From Streptomyces fagopyri (GTDB taxonomy: Bacteria > Actinomycetota > Actinomycetes > Streptomycetales > Streptomycetaceae), in contig NZ_CP045643.1 of NCBI RefSeq assembly GCF_009498275.1, forward strand, positions 6,882,001-6,946,000: a DNA stretch of 64,000 bases, given 5' to 3'. Below, piece by piece: positions 44,942 to 54,455 of this stretch. The first letter of the stretch is position 1. Every line of letters begins with the position of its first letter. The position numbers were made by a program, and so were the translations under genes. The notes under the pieces were generated by a model. That model searched no databases. It saw only the letters and a list, made by a program, of their open reading frames with translations, and was not told the DNA's origin.

Positions 44942-45853
44942 TCAGGGGGCGTCGAGTTCGGCGGCGTACGGCGGTTCCGCGCCCGCGCGCGAGCAGGTGA
45001 CCGCCGCCGCGCGGGCCGCGAACCGCAGCAGCTCGGTCCAGTCCTCGGCGTTCAGGTCCGTCAGGGCGCCCGGGGAGAGCGCGTCCCGCGCGGCCAGGCC
45101 GTGCAGCAGGGCCGCGTTCACCGTGTCACCGGCGCCGATGGTGTCCACGACCTCGACCGGTTCACCGGGCACGGAGTGGACGCCACCGCCCCGGGTGAAC
45201 ACCGTCAGACCGTCGCCGCCCCGGGTGATCACGACGGCCGCGGGACCGGACGCCAGCCACTCGCCCGGGGTGCCGCCCAGCCATCGCGCGTCCTCCTCGG
45301 AGAGCTTGAGGAGCGACACGGAAGGAAGCCAGCTCTTGAAACGGGCGCGGTAGGCGTCCGCGTCGGGGATAAGGCCCGCCCGGACGTTCGGGTCGAGCGC
45401 GGTGAACACACCCCGCGCGGCCGCGTTCCGCAGCAGTGCCTCGTAAGCGCTCGCGCCGGGTTCCAGGACCAGGGAGACCGTGCCGAAGGACACCGCCCGC
45501 ACGGCGTCGGGAAGCCGGTCCGGTGTGGTGAACAGGCGGTCCGCCGTGCCTTCGACGTAGAAGGAGTACGCGGCCGATCCGTCCTCGGCGACGGTGGCGA
45601 CCGCCAGCGTCGTCGGCTCCGCGCCGCGCTGTACGCGGGACACGTCGACGCGCGCCTCGCGCAGCCCGTCCAGCAGCGCCTCTCCGAAGGCGTCGTTCGA
45701 GACACGGGAGCAGAAGACGGTGGGGGAGCCGAGGCGGCCCAGCGCCACGGCGGTGTTGTAGGGGCCGCCGCCTCGTGCGGGCCGCAGGTGCACGAGCGCG
45801 CCCGCACCCTGCGGCACCAGGTCGATCAGGGCCTCACCGGCGACGACGATCAC
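44942..45853 (-). CDS. PfkB-family carbohydrate kinase (fructokinase-like)
   Basis: A 303-residue sugar kinase. The N-terminal motif is GEALIDLVP with GGGPYNTAVALGRLG; the catalytic motif VVDTIGAGDTVNAALLHG carries the base Asp. The pattern is closest to bacterial fructokinases. GTG 45853 overlaps the LacI stop by four bases (GTGA), so it is co-translated with its regulator. AAAGGA is present upstream. It is probably induced by a sugar through the LacI protein. Confidence 0.93.
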   Translation of the reverse strand: MIVVAGEALIDLVPQGAGALVHLRPARGGGPYNTAVALGRLGSPTVFCSRVSNDAFGEALLDGLREARVDVSRVQRGAEPTTLAVATVAEDGSAAYSFYVEGTADRLFTTPDRLPDAVRAVSFGTVSLVLEPGASAYEALLRNAAARGVFTALDPNVRAGLIPDADAYRARFKSWLPSVSLLKLSEEDARWLGGTPGEWLASGPAAVVITRGGDGLTVFTRGGGVHSVPGEPVEVVDTIGAGDTVNAALLHGLAARDALSPGALTDLNAEDWTELLRFAARAAAVTCSRAGAEPPYAAELDAP

Positions 45854-46923
45854 GACAGGGATCCTTTCGCGGAACTCTCGGAACTCTCGGAACTCTCGGG
45901 GCGGAGGGTCTCGGCGCAGCCGCACGAGCCGCGGTGCACGAAGGCACACGGGAGCCGGACCGTCCGGCCGGGCAGCTCCGGCTCGGCAAGCCGTTCCAGG
46001 AGCAGCCGGACGGCCTGGTCGCCGATCTCCTTGCTGGGCTGGGAGATCACGGTCAGCCGGGGCGCGAACAGGTCCGCCCAGGCGAAGTCGTCGAAGCAGC
46101 ACAGCGCCAGGTCGTCCGGTACGGACAGGCCGCGCTCGCGCAGGGTGCGCAGCGCGCCGATGGTCATCGCGTTGTTCGCGGTGACGAGAGCGGTGGGCGG
46201 CGCGCCGAGGGAGAGCAGAGCCCCGGTGGCGCGCTCGGCCGCATCCGTCACGGAGTCCCCGTGCGCCACGAGCCGTTCGTCGTACGGGAGCCCGGCCCCC
46301 GCGAGGCCGTGGCGGTAGCCGGAGATCCGCTCGGTGGTGGTGCTCAGGCCCGACAGCCCGGCGACGAGTCCGATGCGCCGGTGGCCGCGCTCGGCGAGAT
46401 GGGTGACCAGTCGCGCCATGGGGGCGGCGTTCTCGGTGCAGACCTGGTCGAAGGCGAAGGAGTGGCCGGCCGGGGCCTCGACCAGGCGGTCCAGGAAGAC
46501 GGTCGGAACCTTGTGGCGGCCGAGGTAGCGCAGCAGCGCGTCGGGGTCCGCCGAGGGCGCGACGATCAGCCCGTCGACACGCCGCTCGTGCAACAGCTGG
46601 ACGACCTTCCGCTCGTGCCGGGGGTCGTCGTGCGGGTCGGCGAGGAGCAGGCCGTAGCCCTGTTCCAGGGCGCGCGCCTCGACGCCCTGGAGGATGTCCG
46701 TGAAGTACGGGTTGCTGATCGCGGACACCGCGAGGCCGATGGACCGGGTGCGCGAGGTGACCAGCGAACGCGCCAGGGCGTTCGGCGTGTAGCCGAGCGC
46801 GTCGACGGCGTCGAGGACGGCCTGACGTGTGTGGGGCAGCACCGGGCGCGTGTCGTTGAGGACGTGGGAGACGGTCGCCACGGACACACCCGCGCGTGCC
46901 GCCACGTCGACCATCGTCGCCAT
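45850..46923 (-). CDS. LacI-family transcriptional regulator
   Basis: A 357-residue sugar-responsive repressor. The N-terminal HTH is MVDVAARAGVSVATVSHVLN (about 4-23), the hinge helix TPNALARSLVTSRT, and the effector domain is of the periplasmic-binding type. A cysteine pair (RGSCGCAE) and a repeated SSESSESS end the protein; the latter comes from three GGAACTCTC repeats at 45871-45898. A 28-bp palindrome upstream is the likely autoregulatory operator. ATG 46923 follows GGAAGGG. Confidence 0.95.
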   Translation of the reverse strand: MATMVDVAARAGVSVATVSHVLNDTRPVLPHTRQAVLDAVDALGYTPNALARSLVTSRTRSIGLAVSAISNPYFTDILQGVEARALEQGYGLLLADPHDDPRHERKVVQLLHERRVDGLIVAPSADPDALLRYLGRHKVPTVFLDRLVEAPAGHSFAFDQVCTENAAPMARLVTHLAERGHRRIGLVAGLSGLSTTTERISGYRHGLAGAGLPYDERLVAHGDSVTDAAERATGALLSLGAPPTALVTANNAMTIGALRTLRERGLSVPDDLALCCFDDFAWADLFAPRLTVISQPSKEIGDQAVRLLLERLAEPELPGRTVRLPCAFVHRGSCGCAETLRPESSESSESSAKGSLS

Positions 46924-46983
46924 CGCCCAGCCCTTCCCCGCCGTGGCCCTTCCCGGGCGGGAACCTATCGCACGCGGCGACGG

Positions 46984-47011
46984 ACGTAAACGGTTGCGCA
47001 AACGTTTACGT
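46984..47011. promoter_or_regulatory. LacI-type operator
   Basis: The perfect arms ACGTAAACG (46984-46992) and CGTTTACGT (47003-47011) surround TTGCGCAA (46994-47001), itself a palindrome. Symmetry, the central CG-type step and AAACG half-sites are typical of LacI-family operators. It lies 60 bases upstream of the LacI gene. Confidence 0.88.
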
Positions 47012-47103
47012 CCTCGGGAGAGCGCGTCCCCCGCCCCGCTCGGGGGCGAGCGATCCGTACCGGTATCGTCGAGGCGCATCCAGCCCCGACCAGTGGAGAC
47101 GCC

Positions 47104-47511
47104 ATGCCCGGCCGCCGTACCGTCCTGCGAGGAGCGGCTCTCGCCCCCGTCGCCGGGATCGCCCTCACCGCCTGCTCCGGTGGCGGCGGCGGGACGCCGG
47201 CGACGCCGACCGCGCCCGTCGACCTGGGTGCCGAGAGCGAGATCGCCAAGGGCGGCGCGAAGCTGTACCGGGACCGGAACGTCGTGGTCAGCCGCGCCGG
47301 GGACGGCTCCCTCAGGGCCTTCAGCACGATCTGTACGCACGCCGGGTGCGCCATCGACAGGCTGCGGGGGACGACGCTCGTCTGCCCGTGCCACGGCAGC
47401 GAGTTCGACGCGACGTCGGGCAAGGTGCTGCGGGCACCGGCCACCGCGCCGCTGAAGGAACTGCCCGTGGAGGCGAAGGACGGGAAGATCGTCGCGGGTC
47501 CCGGCGCCTGA
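47104..47511 (+). CDS. Rieske [2Fe-2S] protein, Tat-exported lipoprotein
   Basis: A 135-residue exported electron-transfer protein. The N-terminus has RRTVLRG (twin-arginine) and a hydrophobic stretch ending in LTAC, so C24 is probably lipidated. The cluster motifs are CTHAGC (C77, H79, C82) and CPCHGS (C94, C96, H97): iron ligands C77, H79, C94, H97 and a C82-C96 disulfide. Partner unknown; it is not next to a cytochrome bc or oxygenase gene. Divergent from the LacI gene. Confidence 0.93.
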   Translation: MPGRRTVLRGAALAPVAGIALTACSGGGGGTPATPTAPVDLGAESEIAKGGAKLYRDRNVVVSRAGDGSLRAFSTICTHAGCAIDRLRGTTLVCPCHGSEFDATSGKVLRAPATAPLKELPVEAKDGKIVAGPGA

Positions 47512-47534
47512 TCACCGCGGACGCGGCGACCGGA

Positions 47535-48482
47535 TCACTCCCAGTCCCAGCCGATCCCCACGATGCCCGACCGCACCCGCGGCTCGACGAGGTGCACCGA
47601 GCGGTGGTGCCCGCTCAGCGGAAGCTCCTGGCGACCGCTGCGAGGTGCCGCGGGCGAGTGCTGGGTGAAGCGGTGGCAGCGCACCGGCAGCGCGTCCTCG
47701 GCGAAGCCCACCTGGAGGGCGTACTGCCCGCCCGCGAAGCTGAACCCGCGCACGTACTCGCTGGACGCGCCCGCCGTGCCGTCCTCGAAGGCGTAGCGGA
47801 AGAGGAACGTGTCGCCGGCGCGCAGCCGGGTGTCGAAGAGCAGCTCGGCGACCAGCACCCCGGTGTCACGGTGCCATCGCACCCGGCCCGTACGGCAGTT
47901 CTCCAGGGCGTGGACCCCGGTGCGGTCAGGAGCGCAGCCCGGATCGCCATGGTGGATGGCCACATAGCGGTCCACCCCGTCTCTGTGGGCGCGGACTATG
48001 TGCTGTGACTCGCGGGCCACGAGTTCGCGGTGCGCGCCGATCCGCACGCGTTCGTGGTGGCCGATCGTGTGCAGTCCGCCGTCGAGCGTCGACTCCAGCT
48101 CCGCCAGCAATTCCTCCAGGACACCGGAGGCCTCCACCAGGGAACGGTACGAGCGGCCCCCGGGACGCTGCGGTTCGGAGCGTTCGTCGGCCCTGGTGAG
48201 GAGCCGGATCAGGGACTCGTCGGGGAGCTGGAGGATCTCCTCCAGGGCGCGTACGGCTCGCAGCGACTCGGGGCGCTGCGGGCGTCGCGCCCCCTGCTGC
48301 CAGTAGCTCAGACTGGTCACCCCGACCTTCACCCCGTACCGCGAGAGATGGTGCTGGACGCGCTGCAGGGGCAGGCCGCGTGCGGTGATCGCGGCGCGCA
48401 GCGCGATATGGAAGGGGCCGCCCGCGAGGGCCGTCTCCAGTTCCGCCGTGGCGACGTCCGCGTGCTGTGTGCCGTGCCGCAT
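47535..48482 (-). CDS. XRE-like helix-turn-helix protein with an unassigned C-terminal domain
   Basis: A 315-residue protein. An N-terminal HTH is evident around residues 30-70 (ARGLPLQRVQHHLSRYGVKVGVTSLSYWQQGARRP in parts), followed by a helical dimer region. The C-terminal beta-rich region (VGVHAL, RWHRDTGVLVAELLFDTRLRAGDTFLFRYAFED) has no family I recognise. Similar-looking Streptomyces-specific regulators exist, but the ligand is unknown. A CAGAAAGG ribosome site lies before the ATG. Convergent with the Rieske gene. Confidence 0.82.
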   Translation of the reverse strand: MRHGTQHADVATAELETALAGGPFHIALRAAITARGLPLQRVQHHLSRYGVKVGVTSLSYWQQGARRPQRPESLRAVRALEEILQLPDESLIRLLTRADERSEPQRPGGRSYRSLVEASGVLEELLAELESTLDGGLHTIGHHERVRIGAHRELVARESQHIVRAHRDGVDRYVAIHHGDPGCAPDRTGVHALENCRTGRVRWHRDTGVLVAELLFDTRLRAGDTFLFRYAFEDGTAGASSEYVRGFSFAGGQYALQVGFAEDALPVRCHRFTQHSPAAPRSGRQELPLSGHHRSVHLVEPRVRSGIVGIGWDWE

Positions 48483-48900
48483 GCAGGGGCCTTTCTGTGG
48501 AGTTCACAACGGCTGGTCAGACCGTCGCGTGAGGGTTCCCGGGGACGCTCGGCCGGCGCGTGGGTCCGGTTCACACGCGCCTGTCGCCGTCCACGCCCCC
48601 GAGTTCCCCCGCATTGAAGCGTGTTGACCAAGTCCCGACAACACCTGATGCCCAACACGGCGGGCCCCGTGGCGCGGATGCGTTCGTCCGCCGCGACCGC
48701 CCGGCCCGCCGACAGGGCCGGGGGAGGCCGAGGAGCTCCCGGGCGCACGTCCGGCCGGAGCCGACTTCGGCGGGAACGCGCGGGCCGGGCCGGTCACGGT
48801 CGGCGGCGGATCGCCGGGAGCGCGTCACGGTCGTGGTCGGGTGCCTCAGGGGCACCGGCCCGGGTGCCGTCCGGCTTCCGGTACCGATCCTGGACCGCCG

Positions 48901-48945
48901 CCCCGCCCCGCCCCGCCCCGCCCCGCCCCGCCCCGTCCCGTCCCG
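48901..48945 (+). repeat. CCCCG pentanucleotide repeat
   Basis: Seven CCCCG units then two TCCCG units. Four-C runs every five bases on one strand could form i-motif/G-quadruplex structures; replication slippage is likely. Confidence 0.9.
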
Positions 48946-49193
48946 AAACGGCCCGCCCCGCCCCGGCCTCGCGGCCGCGTGTCCGGCGTTCGGGGCGCCC
49001 CGGCATCCTCGGGGCTCCCCGTGCCTGCCTCCGTGCCCCCGCGCCCCATGCCCCCGCGCCCCCGTACCTCCGTACCTTCGCGCCTCCGTACCTCCGCGCC
49101 TCCGCGCCCCCGAGCCCCCGCGTTCCCGGCGTCCCGGCCGGGGCCCCGGGCGCCGCCCGGTTCGTCCACAGACGGGCCGGGAGGCCGTCACGG

Positions 49194-49215
49194 TGTCACC
49201 CCGCGCCAGTAGGGT
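49194..49215 (+). promoter_or_regulatory. uvrC promoter, leaderless, with a weak DNA-damage motif
   Basis: TAGGGT (49210-49215) lies seven bases before the uvrC ATG. Upstream, GTGTCACCC (49194-49202) keeps the TGTCA core of the RecA-NDp motif but with a seven-base instead of eight-base spacer and poor 3' match. Confidence 0.5.
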
Positions 49216-49222
49216 GTGTGGC

Positions 49223-51283
49223 ATGGCCGACCCCTCCAGCTACCGCCCCAAGCCGGGACAGATCCCGGACTCTCCAGGGGTGTACAAGTTCCGCGACGAG
49301 CACCGCCGGGTGATCTACGTCGGGAAGGCGAAGAGCCTGCGCCAGCGCCTGGCCAGTTACTTCCAGGACCTGACGAACCTCCACCCCCGCACCCGCACCA
49401 TGGTCACCACGGCGGCGTCCGTGGAGTGGACGGTGGTGTCCACGGAGGTCGAGGCGCTCCAGCTGGAGTACTCCTGGATCAAGGAGTTCGACCCCCGGTT
49501 CAACGTCAAGTACCGCGACGACAAGAGCTACCCCTACCTCGCGGTGACCATGAACGAGGAGTTCCCGCGCGTCCAGGTGATGCGCGGCCACAAGCGCAAG
49601 GGCGTGCGCTACTTCGGGCCGTACGGGCACGCGTGGGCGATCCGCGACACCGTGGACCTGCTGCTGCGCGTCTTTCCCGTGCGCACCTGCTCCGCCGGCG
49701 TGTTCAAGAACGCCGCCCGCACCGGTCGGCCCTGCCTGCTCGGGTACATCGGCAAGTGCTCCGCCCCCTGCGTCGGGCGCGTCACCGCCGAGGAGCACCG
49801 CGAACTGGCCGAGGAGTTCAGCGACTTCATGGCCGGTCGCACCGGGACGTACATCCGCCGCCTCGAGCAGCGGATGACGGACGCGGCCGAGGAGATGGAG
49901 TACGAGCGGGCGGCCCGTCTGCGCGACGACATCGAGGCCCTGAAGAAGGCCATGGAGAAGAACGCGGTCGTCCTCGCCGACGCGACCGACGCCGATCTGA
50001 TGGCCGTCGCCGAGGACGAGCTGGAAGCCGCCGTGCAGATCTTCCACGTACGCGGCGGCCGGGTGCGCGGGCAGCGCGGCTGGGTCACCGACAAGGTGGA
50101 GGCCGTCACCACCGGTGACCTGGTCGAGCACGCGCTCCAGCAGCTCTACGGGGAGGAGACGGGCGACACCGTCCCCAAGGAGGTGCTCGTCCCGGCGCTG
50201 CCCGACCTGGTGGAGCCCGTCCAGGAGTGGCTCGCCGCGCGCCGCGGGTCGAACGTCTCCCTGCGCATCCCGCAGCGCGGCGACAAGAAGGCGCTCATGG
50301 AGACCGTGCAGCGCAACGCGCTCCAGGCGCTCGCCCTGCACAAGACCAAGCGCGCCTCCGACCTCACCACCCGCTCCCGGGCCCTGGAGGAGATCGCCGA
50401 GGCCCTCGTCCTGGACAGCGCGCCGCTGCGGATCGAGTGCTACGACATCTCGCACCTCCAGGGCGACGACGTGGTGGCGTCGATGGTGGTCTTCGAGGAC
50501 GGACTGCAGCGCAAGGGCGAGTACCGCCGCTTCCAGATCAAGGGCTTCGCGGGCCAGGACGACGTCCGGTCCATGCACGAGGTGATCACCCGCCGGTTCA
50601 GGCGCTACCTCGCCGAGAAGGAGCGCACCGGCGAATGGACGGACGGCGAGTCCGAGGGGGCGGGCGACGGGGAGCACTCCTTCACCGAGGAGGACGGCCG
50701 CCCCAAGCGCTTCGCGTACCCCCCGCAGCTGGTCGTCGTCGACGGCGGCCGGCCGCAGGTCGCGGCCGCCCGGAGGGCCCTCGACGAGCTGGGCATCGAC
50801 GACATCGCCGTCTGCGGCCTGGCCAAGCGGCTGGAGGAGGTCTGGCTGCCGCACGACGACGACCCGGTGGTCCTGCCGCGCAGCAGTGAGGGCCTGTACC
50901 TGCTCCAGCGCGTCCGTGACGAGGCCCACCGCTTCGCCATCACCTACCAGCGCGCCAAACGGGCCAAGCGGTTCAAGGCGAGCCCGCTGGACGAGGTCCC
51001 GGGCCTCGGCGAGACACGCAAACAGGCGCTGATCAAGCACTTCGGTTCTGTGAAAAAGCTGCGATCCGCGACAATCGACCAGATCTGCGAGATTCCCGGC
51101 ATAGGCCGCAAGACGGCCGAGGCGATCGCCGTGGCCCTCGCCCAGGCGGCTCCGGCCGCACCCGCCGTGAACACGGCGACTGGAGAGATCATGGAAGACG
51201 GGGAGCCCGGGACGACTCCGGACTCCCCGGAGGAGTCCGTGTCCGCGGGCGCCTCGTACGAGCGACGGGGGCAGGAGACATGA
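49223..51283 (+). CDS. uvrC: UvrABC excinuclease subunit C
   Basis: A 686-residue dual-incision nuclease of nucleotide excision repair. The GIY-YIG domain ([20 protein letters not shown], about 18-40) makes the 3' cut; a UVR helix pair near 210-240 binds UvrB. The RNase H-like domain ([21 protein letters not shown]) makes the 5' cut. Two helix-hairpin-helix units near the end bind DNA ([32 protein letters not shown]). The tail of about 45 residues is acidic. ATG 49223 lies seven bases after TAGGGT. First gene of the uvrC-rapZ-yvcK-whiA operon. Confidence 0.97.
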   Translation: MADPSSYRPKPGQIPDSPGVYKFRDEHRRVIYVGKAKSLRQRLASYFQDLTNLHPRTRTMVTTAASVEWTVVSTEVEALQLEYSWIKEFDPRFNVKYRDDKSYPYLAVTMNEEFPRVQVMRGHKRKGVRYFGPYGHAWAIRDTVDLLLRVFPVRTCSAGVFKNAARTGRPCLLGYIGKCSAPCVGRVTAEEHRELAEEFSDFMAGRTGTYIRRLEQRMTDAAEEMEYERAARLRDDIEALKKAMEKNAVVLADATDADLMAVAEDELEAAVQIFHVRGGRVRGQRGWVTDKVEAVTTGDLVEHALQQLYGEETGDTVPKEVLVPALPDLVEPVQEWLAARRGSNVSLRIPQRGDKKALMETVQRNALQALALHKTKRASDLTTRSRALEEIAEALVLDSAPLRIECYDISHLQGDDVVASMVVFEDGLQRKGEYRRFQIKGFAGQDDVRSMHEVITRRFRRYLAEKERTGEWTDGESEGAGDGEHSFTEEDGRPKRFAYPPQLVVVDGGRPQVAAARRALDELGIDDIAVCGLAKRLEEVWLPHDDDPVVLPRSSEGLYLLQRVRDEAHRFAITYQRAKRAKRFKASPLDEVPGLGETRKQALIKHFGSVKKLRSATIDQICEIPGIGRKTAEAIAVALAQAAPAAPAVNTATGEIMEDGEPGTTPDSPEESVSAGASYERRGQET

Positions 51284-52245
51284 GCGACAACGAACGACAG
51301 GACCGACAAGAGGACGCCCCGCAGGGCGCCGACGCGACACAGGGAACACAGGAAGACACGACGACGGAGACGGCCACCGACACCGCCATCCCCGAACTGG
51401 TGATCATCTCCGGGATGTCCGGAGCGGGCCGGTCGACGGCGGCCAAGTGCCTGGAGGACCTCGGCTGGTTCGTCGTGGACAACCTGCCGCCCGCCCTGAT
51501 CCCCACCATGGTGGAGCTCGGCGCCCGCTCCCAGGGCAACGTGGCCCGGATCGCGGTCGTCGTCGACGTACGCGGCCGCCGCTTCTTCGACAACCTCCGC
51601 GAGTCCCTCGCCGACCTGGAGTCGAAGCACGTCACCCGGCGGATCGTCTTCCTGGAGTCCTCCGACGAGGTCCTGGTGCGCCGCTTCGAGTCCGTGCGCC
51701 GCCCGCACCCCCTCCAGGGCGACGGCCGCATCGTCGACGGCATCGACGCCGAACGCGAGCTGCTGCGCGAGCTGCGCGGCGACGCCGACCTGGTCATCGA
51801 CACCTCCAGCCTGAACGTCCACGAGCTGCGCGCCAAGATGGACGCCCAGTTCGCCGGCGAGGAGGAGCCCGAGCTGCGGGCCACCGTCATGTCCTTCGGC
51901 TTCAAGTACGGCCTCCCCGTGGACGCCGACCTCGTCGTGGACATGCGCTTCCTGCCGAACCCCCACTGGGTACCGGAGCTGCGCCCCTACACCGGCCTCA
52001 ACGAGGAGGTGGCGGCCTATGTCTTCAACCAGCCCGGCGCCAAGGAGTTCCTCGACCGCTACGCCGAGCTGCTCCAGCTGATCGCCGCCGGCTACCGCCG
52101 CGAGGGCAAGCGCTACGTGACGATCGCGGTCGGCTGCACCGGCGGCAAGCACCGTTCCGTCGCCACCTCCGAGAAGCTCGCCGCCCGCCTCGCCTCGCAG
52201 GGCGTGGAGACCGTGGTCGTCCACCGGGACATGGGACGCGAATGA
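51280..52245 (+). CDS. rapZ: RapZ/YvcJ nucleotide-binding RNase adapter protein
   Basis: A 321-residue RapZ-family P-loop protein. Walker A reads GMSGAGRS (45-52), with Arg in place of the usual Lys as in many actinobacterial copies. The C-terminal domain has [16 protein letters not shown] and [10 protein letters not shown]. In E. coli RapZ guides RNase E to GlmZ; in Streptomyces its role is less clear, but it always accompanies yvcK and whiA. An acidic, low-complexity N-terminal arm of about 38 residues is added. ATG overlaps the uvrC stop (ATGA). Confidence 0.95.
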   Translation: MSDNERQDRQEDAPQGADATQGTQEDTTTETATDTAIPELVIISGMSGAGRSTAAKCLEDLGWFVVDNLPPALIPTMVELGARSQGNVARIAVVVDVRGRRFFDNLRESLADLESKHVTRRIVFLESSDEVLVRRFESVRRPHPLQGDGRIVDGIDAERELLRELRGDADLVIDTSSLNVHELRAKMDAQFAGEEEPELRATVMSFGFKYGLPVDADLVVDMRFLPNPHWVPELRPYTGLNEEVAAYVFNQPGAKEFLDRYAELLQLIAAGYRREGKRYVTIAVGCTGGKHRSVATSEKLAARLASQGVETVVVHRDMGRE

Positions 52246-53312
52246 CGGGACGTGCCGCACTGCGGCTCAGCAGGCTGCGGAGGATCACCGCGGAGGGACA
52301 GGGCGGCAGGCCCGCCGAGGCGCGCGGCGCGAAGCCGCGCCGTCGCGGTGCCCAGCCCAAGGTCGTCGCCCTGGGCGGCGGCATGGGCCTGTCCGCCTCG
52401 CTCGCCGCGCTGCGGCGGATCACCGGGGACCTCACCGCCGTCGTCACCGTGGCCGACGACGGCGGCTCCAGCGGCCGCCTGCGCGACGAGCTGGGCGTGC
52501 TTCCCCCCGGTGACCTGCGCAAAGCCCTGGCGGCGCTGTGCGGCGACGACGACTGGGGCCAGACCTGGGCCCGCGTCATCCAGCACCGCTTCCAGTCCAA
52601 GGGCGACCTGCACGAGCACGCGGTCGGCAATCTGCTGATCGTCGCCCTGTGGGAACAGCTCGGCGACCACGTCCAGGCCCTGGACCTGGTCGGCAGGCTG
52701 CTGGGCGCGCACGGCCGGGTGCTGCCCATGTCGGCCGTGCCCCTGGAACTGCAGGCCCTGGTCAAGGGGCACCGGCCGGAGCGACCCGACGAGGTCGATA
52801 CGGTCCGCGGGCAGGCCACCGTGGCCCTCACCCCGGGCGAGGTGCAGTCCGTGCACGTCGTGCCGCACGACCCGCCCGCCGTCCCCGAGGCCGTGGCGGC
52901 CGTCCTCGACGCGGACTGGGTGGTGCTGGGTCCCGGCTCCTGGTTCTCGTCGGTGATCCCGCACCTTCTCGTCCCCGAGCTGCTGGATGCCCTCACGCAG
53001 ACGAAGGCCCGCCGGGTACTCTCCCTGAACCTCGCCCCGCAGCCCGGAGAAACCGAGGGCTTCTCTCCGCAGCGTCATTTGGAGGTTTTGGGACGACACG
53101 CCCCTAAACTCGCCCTGGACGTGGTGCTGGCCGACGAGGCCGCCGTGCCCGACCGCGACTCACTGACCGATGCCGCCAAGCGGCTCGGCGCCGCGGTCGA
53201 GCTGGCGCCGGTGGCCCGGACCGATGGATCTCCGCGGCACGACCCGGAGCTGTTGGCCGCCGCGTACGACCGTATTTTTCGGATGCATGGAAGGATCGGC
53301 CCATGGCGATGA
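52242..53312 (+). CDS. YvcK/CofD-like UDP-GlcNAc-binding regulator
   Basis: A 356-residue CofD-fold protein (gluconeogenesis factor family), which binds UDP-GlcNAc and tunes cell-wall precursor and carbon metabolism. The motifs [48 protein letters not shown] and [15 protein letters not shown] are intact (separate motifs). An Arg-rich N-terminal arm of about 38 residues is present. It starts inside the rapZ stop (4-base overlap) and its end overlaps the whiA start by ten bases. Confidence 0.95.
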   Translation: MTGRAALRLSRLRRITAEGQGGRPAEARGAKPRRRGAQPKVVALGGGMGLSASLAALRRITGDLTAVVTVADDGGSSGRLRDELGVLPPGDLRKALAALCGDDDWGQTWARVIQHRFQSKGDLHEHAVGNLLIVALWEQLGDHVQALDLVGRLLGAHGRVLPMSAVPLELQALVKGHRPERPDEVDTVRGQATVALTPGEVQSVHVVPHDPPAVPEAVAAVLDADWVVLGPGSWFSSVIPHLLVPELLDALTQTKARRVLSLNLAPQPGETEGFSPQRHLEVLGRHAPKLALDVVLADEAAVPDRDSLTDAAKRLGAAVELAPVARTDGSPRHDPELLAAAYDRIFRMHGRIGPWR

Positions 53313-54292
53313 CGGCAGCGGTGAAGGATGAGATCTCCCGGCTTCCCGTCACCCGGACCTGCTGCAGAAAGGCGGAGGTCTCCGCCATTCTGCGGTTCGC
53401 GGGCGGCCTTCACCTGGTGAGCGGCCGGATCGTGATCGAGGCGGAGCTCGACACCGCGATGGCGGCACGTCGGCTGAAACGGGACATCCTGGAGATCTTC
53501 GGCCACAGTTCCGAACTGATCGTGATGGCGCCCGGCGGGCTGCGCCGCGGCTCCCGCTACGTCGTGCGCGTCGTGGCGGGCGGCGACCAGCTGGCCCGCC
53601 AGACGGGGCTCGTGGACGGCCGTGGACGCCCGATCAGGGGCCTTCCGCCGCAGGTGGTCTCGGGGGCCACCTGCGACGCGGAGGCGGCCTGGCGGGGAGC
53701 CTTCCTGGCGCACGGCTCGCTGACCGAGCCGGGCCGCTCCTCCTCGCTGGAGGTGACCTGCCCGGGCCCGGAGGCCGCGCTCGCACTGGTCGGCGCCGCC
53801 CGCCGGCTGTCGATCGCGGCGAAGGCCCGCGAGGTGCGCGGCGTGGACCGGGTGGTCGTACGGGACGGGGACGCGATCGGCGCGCTGCTGACCCGCCTCG
53901 GCGCCCACGAGTCCGTGCTGGCCTGGGAGGAGCGGCGGATGCGCCGCGAGGTCCGCGCCACGGCCAACCGGCTCGCCAACTTCGACGACGCCAACCTGCG
54001 CCGCTCCGCGCGCGCGGCCGTCGCCGCCGGGGCGCGCGTGCAGCGCGCCCTGGAGATCCTCGCCGACGAGGTGCCGGAACACCTCGCCGCGGCCGGACGG
54101 CTGCGCATGGAGCACAAGCAGGCCTCCCTGGAGGAGCTGGGCGCGCTCGCCGACCCGCCGCTGACCAAGGACGCCGTCGCGGGCCGTATCCGGCGGCTGC
54201 TGGCCATGGCCGACAAACGGGCACAGGACCTGGGAATCCCGGGTACGGAGTCCAACCTCACCGAGGAGATGGCGGACAACCTCGCGGGCTGA
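53303..54292 (+). CDS. whiA: Sporulation transcription factor WhiA
   Basis: A 329-residue regulator with an N-terminal LAGLIDADG-endonuclease-like domain (catalytic residues lost) and a C-terminal HTH (about 265-315, [25 protein letters not shown]). WhiA works with WhiB to switch Streptomyces from aerial growth to sporulation septation. Start ATG 53303; ATG 53309 is two codons on. It overlaps yvcK by ten bases and is closed by a strong terminator, so it is the last gene of the operon. Confidence 0.98.
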   Translation: MAMTAAVKDEISRLPVTRTCCRKAEVSAILRFAGGLHLVSGRIVIEAELDTAMAARRLKRDILEIFGHSSELIVMAPGGLRRGSRYVVRVVAGGDQLARQTGLVDGRGRPIRGLPPQVVSGATCDAEAAWRGAFLAHGSLTEPGRSSSLEVTCPGPEAALALVGAARRLSIAAKAREVRGVDRVVVRDGDAIGALLTRLGAHESVLAWEERRMRREVRATANRLANFDDANLRRSARAAVAAGARVQRALEILADEVPEHLAAAGRLRMEHKQASLEELGALADPPLTKDAVAGRIRRLLAMADKRAQDLGIPGTESNLTEEMADNLAG

Positions 54293-54321
54293 CCGGCCCG
54301 ATGAGCCGCCAGAATTCCAAC

Positions 54322-54362
54322 ACGCCGGTGCCGATGCCCACTTGGGACATCGGCACCGGCGT
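54322..54362 (+). terminator. Terminator after whiA
   Basis: A perfect 15-bp stem, ACGCCGGTGCCGATG (54322-54336) and CATCGGCACCGGCGT (54348-54362), with an 11-base loop and a short TTT downstream. It lies 30 bases after the whiA stop. Confidence 0.9.
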
Positions 54363-54455
54363 TTGCCTGTCTGTGAGGCACCCTTGACTTGACCATGAAG
54401 TGTCATGAGCCTGGCATCTGTTCGCCACTGTGGCGGACACATGCAAGGGGGGCTC

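Larger units (their letters stand above)
48483..49222. other. Long gene-free interval upstream of uvrC
   Basis: These 740 bases hold no credible gene: open frames here overlap in all phases and are low-complexity. The interval contains GGCACC/GGTGCC dyads near 48851-48868, a CCCCG pentamer run, and a pyrimidine-biased stretch of CCTCCGTAC/CCTCCGCGC-type units (49040-49130). It ends with the uvrC promoter. Confidence 0.6.
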
